Shown: piece after piece, positions 1-4,753 of the stretch | How positions within the stretch are numbered: the stretch's first letter is position 1 | Layout: each line of letters begins with the position of its first letter | Assembly: GCA_045132055.1 (NCBI GenBank) | Contig: JBGURP010000053.1 | Location: 1 to 7,203 of the forward strand | Origin: F23-D06 sp045132055 | GTDB taxonomy: Bacteria > Bacteroidota > Bacteroidia > Bacteroidales > WCHB1-69 | DNA: 7,203 bases | Reading direction: 5' to 3' | Made by a program: the position numbers and the translations under genes | The notes under the pieces: model-generated | Told to the model about the DNA's origin: nothing | The model's input: the letters and a program-made list of their open reading frames with translations, nothing else | The model's database searches: none

Positions 1-383
1 TGGGCTACATCGAAAACGCCCATAACGATGTTCCAGGTGTTGGTCACAATGAGCACCGCCGCGGCGGTTTTGAAGATCCACTTGAAGAAGATCCAGGTAT
101 CCACATCGTTGAGGTTGTTTCGGTCCACGATGAGGTGGATCAGCTCCAGGGTCATTACAAAGGCCAGGATGATCCCGGCGATGGGAACGATGACGTTCTC
201 GGACAGGTTCTGGACCATGTTGAAGATACTGCCGTTCCAAGCCTGGGGCGTCATGCCTACCTGACCGGATATTTCCCCGATCTTTTCGTTGGTCGCGTTG
301 AACAAGCCGGAGAGATTGCTGGTGATCCCGGAGATCAGCAGTTCCTTCAGCCATTCGGTGAATTTACTCCATAAAAAGTCCAT
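1..383 (-). CDS. TrbL/VirB6-like conjugal transfer membrane protein, CD1112-type (partial, 3' end outside window)
   Basis: This is the N-terminal ~127 codons of a polytopic inner-membrane component of a type IV secretion channel. Reading from the ATG at 383-381, the protein opens MDFLWSKFTEWLKELLISG and continues through a soluble stretch with GMTPQAWNGSIFNMVQNLSE. A hydrophobic segment follows at about residues 61-80 (IVPIAGIILAFVMTLELIHL), then a second one starting in the FFKWIFKTAAAVLIV region. I recognise this pattern from VirB6/TrbL-like proteins of Tn1549/CTn-type ICEs in Clostridia. A strong Shine-Dalgarno (AAGGAGGT, 391-398) seven bases upstream of the ATG supports the start. The maff2 remnant lies directly upstream, the usual ICE order, and a strong hairpin sits between the two. 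The frame is open to the window edge. I am confident of the family but cannot judge whether the whole gene is intact. Confidence 0.85.
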   Translation of the reverse strand, partial: MDFLWSKFTEWLKELLISGITSNLSGLFNATNEKIGEISGQVGMTPQAWNGSIFNMVQNLSENVIVPIAGIILAFVMTLELIHLIVDRNNLNDVDTWIFFKWIFKTAAAVLIVTNTWNIVMGVFDVA

Positions 384-390
384 CGGTTCG

Positions 391-398
391 ACCTCCTT
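391..398 (-). promoter_or_regulatory. Shine-Dalgarno of the TrbL-like gene
   Basis: The minus strand reads AAGGAGGT, a near-perfect anti-16S match. It lies seven bases before the ATG at 383-381 and fixes that start. Confidence 0.8.
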
Positions 399-406
399 CA
401 GTCAGG

Positions 407-435
407 AGAGGGAGCCGCACGGTGCGGCCCCCTCT
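407..435 (-). promoter_or_regulatory. Strong intergenic hairpin between maff2 and the TrbL-like gene
   Basis: Bases 407-419 pair with 423-435: 13 pairs, one of them G-U on the minus-strand RNA, closed by a 3-base loop. No T-run follows on the minus strand; the next sequence leads into the Shine-Dalgarno of the downstream gene. It is therefore more likely an RNA-processing, stability or partial attenuation element inside the ICE transfer operon than a full terminator. The structure is seen directly; the role is inferred. Confidence 0.6.
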
Positions 436-452
436 GATTAGATTACATGAGA

Positions 453-537
453 TCAACCGAACAGGCCGGCAAGAAGCGGAACCAGGGTGGTGCCGATGAG
501 GGCCACGCCGCCGCCAGCCATAAGCTGTTTCATCCCC
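453..537 (-). pseudogene. Maff2-family small membrane protein, 3' remnant truncated by insertion
   Basis: The minus strand encodes GMKQLMAGGGVALIGTTLVP followed by LLAGLFG and a TGA stop at 455-453. I recognise this as the C-terminus of the Maff2-family protein, a small (~70 aa) hydrophobic protein encoded just before the TrbL/VirB6-like gene in Tn1549/CTn-type ICEs. Upstream of the Gly-Met codons the frame reads TTG and then a TAA stop. None of the expected N-terminal two-thirds is present. The break coincides with the start of unrelated DNA leading into a serine recombinase gene, so the gene appears split by the inner element. The missing 5' part should lie beyond that element's far end, outside this window. 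Translation of the remnant is doubtful because no ribosome binding site precedes the ATG at 533-531. Confidence 0.8.
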
Positions 538-578
538 AATTAGGTGTAAAAACTCTGCTCGATGGCGGGCGGCGGCGT
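505..578. repeat. 17-bp inverted repeat (16/17) flanking the insertion junction; possible recombinase attachment half-sites
   Basis: Bases 505-521 (inside the maff2 remnant) are the reverse complement of 562-578 (inside the element end) with one mismatch. Both arms read ATGGC-N-GGCGGCGGCGT away from the junction. The dyad centre is at 541/542, a few bases from where maff2 homology ends. One arm belongs to the target and the other to the inserted element. That suggests half-sites recognised by the same recombinase, although the GGC-repeat character means a hairpin or coincidence remains possible. Confidence 0.5.
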
Positions 579-608
579 ACAAAAAATCTATATGGTGTTG
601 TTAAGAGA

Positions 609-628
609 ACCGTCCCGGCGGGACAGGT
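609..628 (-). terminator. Possible terminator downstream of the serine recombinase
   Basis: The minus strand shows GTCCC-gcc-GGGAC (612-624) immediately after the recombinase stop. It is extendable by an ACC/GGT pair around a one-base bulge, then followed by the weakly T-rich TCTCTT. The tail is poor, so termination may be inefficient, which would let recombinase transcripts run into the ICE transfer genes. Confidence 0.4.
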
Positions 629-642
629 CAGGCAGTGACCTG
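624..642. repeat. Inverted repeat CAGGTCA/TGACCTG over the recombinase stop codon
   Basis: CAGGTCA at 624-630 pairs exactly with TGACCTG at 636-642 around a 5-base loop. It spans the recombinase TGA (630-628) and shares bases with the GTCCC hairpin at 609-628, so the two RNA structures partly compete. Confidence 0.5.
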
Positions 643-2298
643 TTCCACCTCCGGGATGGGTTTGAGATTAAAATGAATTTCGATAGAAATGTGTCTTGTT
701 TTATCTTCGTCAATGCGCTCATGCACAACGATTTCTTTGATTAAGCGGTTGAGGGTGGCTGCGTCCAGCTCTGTGATGTTGGCGTATTCCTGAATGGCTT
801 CCACCCATTGTTTTGCATCATTGGCAAGCTGGACTTCATCGGACAGCCGCTTTCTGCCCTCGGACACTTTTGTTTTAAGCTCCGTCTGCTCGGTCTGTGT
901 CTTTTCCAGCATGGTGTTGAAATTCTGCTCACTGATACGCCCTGCAATCATATCCTCATAAAGCCGCATGACCATTTTGTCCAGAACCTCAATCCGTTCC
1001 TCGTCCCTTGTAAGGGAGCGTTCCATTGCTTCCCGCTGTTCCCGCTGCTCGGCTTCACAGGTATTGGTCAGGCGGTCGGCAACCGCTTCCCCGTCCATCA
1101 GGGCAGCTCTGGCACATTCCCGGATTTTCCGCAGCACATGGCTGTAAAGGGTGTCATAATCAATCCGGTGCTGGGTGCAGTGGTTCTTTCCAAAGGCATT
1201 GTAGGTCTTGCAGGAGTAAATCCGCTGGGGATGTTTAGCGTTTGTGTAGCGTACCGTCAGCGACTTCCCACACTCGCCGCATTTTAACAGTCCGGCAAAC
1301 AGGCTGATTTCATTGGTCTGCCCCGGACGCTGGCGGGATTTCAGCTTGTTCTGCACAATGTCAAAGCTCATGCTGTCAATCAGCGGTTCATGCTGTCCCT
1401 CCACCACAATCCAGTCCTCCGGCTTCTTTTCCCCAATCGTGCCGATTTTGAAGCGGTAGTCCTTTTTCTGGGAAGCAATCGCCCCGGTGTAGACGGGATT
1501 CATCAAAAGGTCTTTGATAACGGAGAAGTCCCACATATACCGCCCGTTTTCTGGGTCTTTCTTTTCCCATTTGGTGCGGGTATTGCGAAGCCCCCGTTCC
1601 CGGTTCCACCATGTAGGGCAGGGGATTTTTTCTTTCTCCAGCCGTCTGCGGATATAGTTCGGACCATGACCGTTCAGGGCATATCCGAAAATCAGCCGCA
1701 CAATCGGGGCGGTTTCCTCGTCAATGAGCAGATGGTTTTTGTCCTCCGGGTCTTTCCGATACCCAAACGGGGCAAGACACCCGGTAAACTGTCCTTTCTG
1801 CGCTTTCAGAAGATAAGAGGAATGGACTTTCTTGGAAATATCCTTGCTGTACATCTCGTTCAGGATATTCTTGAACGGGGCAATGTCGTTGTTATCCCGC
1901 AGGGTGTCGATGCCGTCATTCATGGCGATATAGCGGACACCGTTTCTTGGGAAAAAGTCCTCAATCAAATGCCCGGTTTGCAGATAATTACGCCCCAGTC
2001 GGCTGAGGTCTTTCGTGATGACAAGGTTGATCTGCCTGCGCTCAATGGCTCTCAACATTCTCTGTAGGTCAGGACGCTCCATGTTAAGACCTGTGAAGCC
2101 ATCGTCCTGATAGACTGCCACAACCTCCCATCCCTGCTTTTCGCAGTATTTTTCCAGCATATCACGCTGGTTTGCGATACTGGCACTTTCGCCTTGCAGG
2201 TCATCGTCCTTTGACAGCCTGCAATAGACCGCCGCACGATAACCCCCGGCAAGTGCCGAACCGATTGTTCTGTATTCCATTTCGTTCATCATAGCCAT
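628..2298 (-). CDS. Large serine recombinase (TnpX/TndX type)
   Basis: This site-specific recombinase is expected to excise the element as a circle and reinsert it. The 556-aa product has the family's domain order. The N-terminal resolvase domain has the nucleophile Ser29 in YCRLSKDD, GFTG at 67-70, and KDLSRLGRNY at 96-105 with the conserved arginines R100 and R103. The recombinase domain covers about 165-320. A zinc ribbon has C340, C343, C363 and C374. A charged coiled-coil lies at ~415-485, and the C-terminal segment (485-545) resembles DUF4368. The length is close to TndX of Tn5397 (533 aa, from memory) and shorter than TnpX of Tn4451 (707 aa, from memory). The ATG follows the tnpW stop without a gap (TAAATG) and has no clear Shine-Dalgarno, so translation is probably coupled. 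Internal Met3, Met4 and Met7 are alternative starts. Its position as the terminal gene fits a role at the element end. Confidence 0.93.
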   Translation of the reverse strand: MAMMNEMEYRTIGSALAGGYRAAVYCRLSKDDDLQGESASIANQRDMLEKYCEKQGWEVVAVYQDDGFTGLNMERPDLQRMLRAIERRQINLVITKDLSRLGRNYLQTGHLIEDFFPRNGVRYIAMNDGIDTLRDNNDIAPFKNILNEMYSKDISKKVHSSYLLKAQKGQFTGCLAPFGYRKDPEDKNHLLIDEETAPIVRLIFGYALNGHGPNYIRRRLEKEKIPCPTWWNRERGLRNTRTKWEKKDPENGRYMWDFSVIKDLLMNPVYTGAIASQKKDYRFKIGTIGEKKPEDWIVVEGQHEPLIDSMSFDIVQNKLKSRQRPGQTNEISLFAGLLKCGECGKSLTVRYTNAKHPQRIYSCKTYNAFGKNHCTQHRIDYDTLYSHVLRKIRECARAALMDGEAVADRLTNTCEAEQREQREAMERSLTRDEERIEVLDKMVMRLYEDMIAGRISEQNFNTMLEKTQTEQTELKTKVSEGRKRLSDEVQLANDAKQWVEAIQEYANITELDAATLNRLIKEIVVHERIDEDKTRHISIEIHFNLKPIPEVEQVTA

Positions 2299-2496
2299 TT
2301 ACCCACACAATCCAGACGGTATCTGGCTCTTTTGAACCTCATCTTCATTATAGCCTATATCTTTCTTTTTAGCAAGATATTCTTTTGCATTTGTCTTTCC
2401 GTATTTCTGGGAAATCAGGCTGACGAACACATCAGTGGCGTCAAGCTCCCCGTCAAATACAGTGGTCACATGAATCTCTGTTTTGTTTTTTGCCAT
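2299..2496 (-). CDS. tnpW: Transposon-encoded protein TnpW
   Basis: This small 65-aa protein opens MAKNKTEIHVTTVFDGELDA and contains DVFVSLISQKYG. I recognise it as the TnpW family, found in Tn4451-like elements and often next to the serine recombinase gene. The biochemical role is not established to my knowledge; an accessory role in recombination or its control is an inference from position. No zinc motif or membrane segment is visible. The start is supported by GGAGG at 2507-2511, ten bases upstream of the ATG. The TAA stop (2301-2299) directly abuts the recombinase ATG, so the two genes form a tight translational unit. The ~240-bp repeat-rich non-coding region lies upstream. Confidence 0.85.
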   Translation of the reverse strand: MAKNKTEIHVTTVFDGELDATDVFVSLISQKYGKTNAKEYLAKKKDIGYNEDEVQKSQIPSGLCG

Positions 2497-2506
2497 AGGC
2501 AGTTAT

Positions 2507-2511
2507 CCTCC
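2507..2511 (-). promoter_or_regulatory. Shine-Dalgarno of tnpW
   Basis: The minus strand reads TGGAGGATAA ahead of tnpW. The GGAGG core sits ten bases before the ATG. It is the only evident ribosome binding site for the tnpW-recombinase pair. Confidence 0.65.
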
Positions 2512-2547
2512 ATACATGAAAATAGCCAGACAGAGGGTGTCGGCAAC

Positions 2548-2567
2548 GAAGTCCGGCAACGGACTTC
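2548..2567. repeat. Perfect 8-bp hairpin with 4-base loop upstream of tnpW
   Basis: GAAGTCCG (2548-2555) pairs exactly with CGGACTTC (2560-2567) around GCAA. On the plus-strand RNA that would be a GNRA tetraloop; on the minus strand the loop is TTGC. No T-run follows on the minus strand, so it is not an obvious terminator for genes on that strand. It overlaps the first CGGCAAC pair and lies in the probable leader of tnpW. Confidence 0.55.
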
Positions 2568-2602
2568 AAAAGACCTTGCAAACAATCTCAATCTGGCGAT
2601 GG

Positions 2603-2651
2603 TTACTATTTATACTTTTCTTTTATTTTTTTGTTGTTTTGGTTGTTATAA
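2603..2651. other. AT-rich tract between repeat pairs (possible unwinding element or promoter region)
   Basis: This 49-base stretch is roughly 84% A+T by hand count and almost all pyrimidine on the plus strand. It stands out in an otherwise GC-balanced core. On the minus strand it contains a TATAAAT that could serve as a -10 for tnpW, but no good -35 is seen. Its place between two CGGCAAC pairs resembles the unwinding tract of iteron-type origins. Confidence 0.4.
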
Positions 2652-2652
2652 G

Positions 2653-2688
2653 GGAGAAAAGCCCGGAAATAAGGGGTTTTTCCCGGCA
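2653..2688 (-). terminator. Possible terminator downstream of vapE
   Basis: The minus strand shows CCGG-g-AAA, a 9-base loop, then TTT-CCGG, followed by GCTTTTCT. The stem is short, with a one-base bulge and a modest T-run. It lies ~50 bases after the vapE stop, where the replication/mobilisation operon would be expected to end before tnpW. Confidence 0.35.
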
Positions 2689-2737
2689 ACCGGCTCGGCA
2701 ACGGGATAACAACAGGGGGTGCAACGGGCTGTCCTTT

Positions 2738-4075
2738 TCAGAATGGAAGCTCCATCTGTTCTGTGACCTCCACAAAACCGTCCATCGTTTTTTCAGACGG
2801 GTTGCCGGAGTCCGTTGCCGGGTTTTCACGCTCCCAGCCCTTTTGTCTGCCATATTCGGAAAACATTCTTGGGTTTGGGAAGTACCGCCAGCTGGAAATG
2901 CACTGGTTCATAATCTCGTTGATTTCCCGGATTTCCCATTGCTTCGGCTCGTCAAAAGCATGGTTCAAGGCTTCCTTATAGAGCTGCTTGGAGCAGACCA
3001 TGCTCCCGGTGTATTTATCAAGATACGCCTGTATCATCCCGGCTTTGGTGTCCTCCGGCATAAAATCCCGCTGGTGTTCTTTGAGATACCGCTGCATGGC
3101 GGGGCTGAAAGCCAGCTTGAACCTGCCGCTTTTATAAATCTCCATCGCTTCCGCCCACATCTGCCCGATATAGGCTCTGGAAGCGGCTTCATCCTCCAAA
3201 ATGTGAACTTCCGCCTGCTCCGGGTACACCATGACCGGGATAAAGCGGCGGTTGCCGGAACGGTCAAGGGGCAGGAAGTCAAGGGCATTGGAAGTGCCGC
3301 CAAACACGCACTGACGGGGGCGGTCTGCCGGGTGGGTTTCATAAGGTATCTTGTAGACCTCTTTCTGCCGGCTTAAAAATGACTTGATTTCCTCAATGCT
3401 CTTGGCGTTGGCGGTTGCCATCATTTCCGACATTTCAATAATCCAGTGACCTTGCAGCTTGCGGTACACATTGTCATCGTCCAGCTTCCGCAAATCATCG
3501 GAGAACCACTCGTCCCGGACTGCCAGCAGCCGGAAGAAGGTGGACTTTCCAGCCCCCTGACCGCCTACCAGACAGAGCATGATTTCAAACTTGCACCCCG
3601 GCTGAAAGGCTCGTGAGATTGCACCCAGCAGGAACAGCTTCAACGCTTCATAGGTGTAATCGTCTGCGTCAGCCCCCAGAAAGTGCCGCAGGCAGAAGCG
3701 GATTCGCTCTGTCCCGTCCCACACAAGGGTATTGAGATAGTCCCGGATGGGATGGTACTTGTTTTCATTCGCCACAATCCCGATGGCGTTATCAATCTTT
3801 TTCTCATTGGTAAGCCCGTAGGTTTCTTCCAGATAAAGAAGCAGATACTTCATGTCCGTATCGTTCAGGGCGGTGCTTTCTCTGTGAAAACCGATGGGCT
3901 TTATGATGTCCTTGCGGTCAGTCAGGATGTTGTATGCGATAGCCCCTGAAAGCAGAGGGTCACGTTGGAATACGGTCAGGCAGTTCCGTATGCTCTGACG
4001 GACACCGCCTTTCTCGGTGGTTTCCAGCCCCGCCTTGATTTCCTCAACGCTCTGGGGCGGCTGCATGGCGTTCAT
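2738..4075 (-). CDS. VapE-type (virulence-associated E / P4-like) helicase-ATPase
   Basis: The 445-aa product resembles VapE-family proteins of phages and mobile islands, P-loop ATPases thought to unwind DNA for element replication together with a primase. The ATPase core shows Walker A GGQGAGKST at residues 171-179, a Walker B-like WIIEMSE at 211-217 (E214 or E217), a sensor-like FGGTSN at 258-263 and GNRRF at 274-278 with a probable arginine finger. I chose the ATG at 4075-4073 (MNAMQPPQSV); a TTG at 4132 in the same frame would add 19 residues (464 aa) but overlaps the primase more deeply. With the chosen start, the gene overlaps the primase end by 32 bases, implying coupled translation. 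Its 3' end contains one inverted CGGCAAC pair (2801-2820). Family assignment is strong; a direct helicase role here is inferred. Confidence 0.88.
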   Translation of the reverse strand: MNAMQPPQSVEEIKAGLETTEKGGVRQSIRNCLTVFQRDPLLSGAIAYNILTDRKDIIKPIGFHRESTALNDTDMKYLLLYLEETYGLTNEKKIDNAIGIVANENKYHPIRDYLNTLVWDGTERIRFCLRHFLGADADDYTYEALKLFLLGAISRAFQPGCKFEIMLCLVGGQGAGKSTFFRLLAVRDEWFSDDLRKLDDDNVYRKLQGHWIIEMSEMMATANAKSIEEIKSFLSRQKEVYKIPYETHPADRPRQCVFGGTSNALDFLPLDRSGNRRFIPVMVYPEQAEVHILEDEAASRAYIGQMWAEAMEIYKSGRFKLAFSPAMQRYLKEHQRDFMPEDTKAGMIQAYLDKYTGSMVCSKQLYKEALNHAFDEPKQWEIREINEIMNQCISSWRYFPNPRMFSEYGRQKGWERENPATDSGNPSEKTMDGFVEVTEQMELPF

Positions 4076-4688
4076 AGTGTTTTTTAGTTCTTGCTGCGTC
4101 TGCGGCTGCAAGTTCTGCCATTCGCTGTTCAAGCTGTATCACATCCTTTCCGTAGTCCGTAATCAAATCCGCTTTTTCCTCTGTTTCCCCGAACAGCAGC
4201 ACATCCAGCAGATATTCCACTTGGGCTTGCTTCTGTAAGGCTTCCACAAACCGGGGATGAAAGGCTTCCTCCGGGGAGTGCGGGGCGTAGTCCGTTCTCC
4301 ATGCCATCAGCAGATGGAGATAATCGGCAAGAATACGGAAGCAGCGATTCTTTGCTTCCTGAAACTGTTCCTCCGGGGATTTCTGCCGGGTCTTGGGCTT
4401 TTTTACCTTTCCCGGCGGTTTCCAGTCCTCATAGGAAAGCCCGAAGTCCTGTGCCAGCTGTACGGTGGCTTCTTTCTTTCCCAGCCCATACAGGGCGGCG
4501 GCAAAATCAATCACATCCCCATCCGCACCGCAGCCGAAGCAATGGTAACGCCGATCCAGCTTCATGCTTGGGGTTTTATCGTTATGGAACGGGCAGCAAG
4601 CCATCCCGTTCCGACCTACATGGATTCCATAATACTCCGCAGCCTGTCTTGTTGTGACGGACTGCTTCACAGCTTCGAATACATTCAA
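4044..4688 (-). CDS. CHC2 zinc-finger DNA primase-like protein (short)
   Basis: The 214-aa protein has an N-terminal CHC2-type zinc finger as in DnaG primases: C32, H35, C50 and C53 in CCPFHNDKTPS and YHCFGCGADGD. The GDVIDF context at about 57-62 is typical of the fold. No TOPRIM catalytic domain is visible: after the finger comes a basic linker (KPPGKVKKPKTRQK) and a helical C-terminal half. The protein therefore probably recognises template DNA and relies on another protein, perhaps the overlapping VapE product, for the rest of replication initiation. The start is a TTG at 4688-4686, supported by AAGGAGGG six bases upstream; no in-frame ATG lies nearby. It is 65 bases downstream of the relaxase gene and overlaps vapE, consistent with one mob/rep operon. 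Confidence 0.87.
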   Translation of the reverse strand: MNVFEAVKQSVTTRQAAEYYGIHVGRNGMACCPFHNDKTPSMKLDRRYHCFGCGADGDVIDFAAALYGLGKKEATVQLAQDFGLSYEDWKPPGKVKKPKTRQKSPEEQFQEAKNRCFRILADYLHLLMAWRTDYAPHSPEEAFHPRFVEALQKQAQVEYLLDVLLFGETEEKADLITDYGKDVIQLEQRMAELAAADAARTKKHYERHAAAPER

Positions 4689-4694
4689 ATCTAT

Positions 4695-4702
4695 CCCTCC
4701 TT
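4695..4702 (-). promoter_or_regulatory. Shine-Dalgarno fixing a TTG start of the primase gene
   Basis: The minus strand reads AAGGAGGG, then six bases, then TTG AAT GTA. The strong site at normal spacing supports the non-ATG start. Confidence 0.75.
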
Positions 4703-4753
4703 GAAAATAAGAAAAGCACCTGACATTCTCTAATTGAAAATGGCAAGTGCCTG

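Larger units (their letters stand above)
1..537 (-). mobile_element. Backbone of a Tn1549/CTn-type integrative conjugative element (partial)
   Basis: The maff2 remnant, intergenic hairpin and TrbL-like gene have the same order and strand as in the transfer module of Tn1549/CTn-type ICEs of Clostridia. The right limit is the inferred insertion junction near 534-538; the left side continues beyond the window. The assignment rests on recognition of two adjacent protein families, not on a database comparison. Confidence 0.7.
2541..2820. repeat. Paired CGGCAAC repeats (iteron-like cluster, candidate replication origin or regulator site)
   Basis: Six exact copies of CGGCAAC occur in three pairs. 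Two pairs are on the plus strand, at 2541/2554 and 2684/2696. One pair is inverted (GTTGCCG), at 2801/2814. Start-to-start spacing within pairs is 13, 12 and 13 bases. The outer pairs form 20-bp inverted copies (2541-2560 versus the reverse complement of 2801-2820) that agree at 18 of 20 positions. A related GCAACGGG lies at 2721-2728 and matches 2699-2706 except at the last base. The inverted pair lies within the 3' end of the VapE gene. I found only about four isolated copies elsewhere in the window, so the clustering is real. The function is inferred. Confidence 0.55.

Noticed and set aside
364..582. Minus-strand open frame (72 codons) spanning the insertion junction
   Set aside because: It is in a different frame from the Maff2 remnant and crosses the strong hairpin. 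No family resemblance is seen.
562..744. Plus-strand open frame beginning Met-Ala-Gly-Gly-Gly-Val, like an inverted maff2 start
   Set aside because: Similarity ends after six residues and the frame runs antisense into the recombinase gene. The DNA match is kept as an inverted repeat, not as a gene.
1390..2067. Plus-strand open frame (225 codons) opposite the recombinase
   Set aside because: It is a shadow of the serine recombinase coding strand, with low-complexity composition and no recognisable motif.
2483..3376. Long plus-strand open frame (297 codons) opposite vapE
   Set aside because: It lies antisense to a VapE gene with clear ATPase motifs, resembles no protein I know, and is explained by the codon bias of the real gene.
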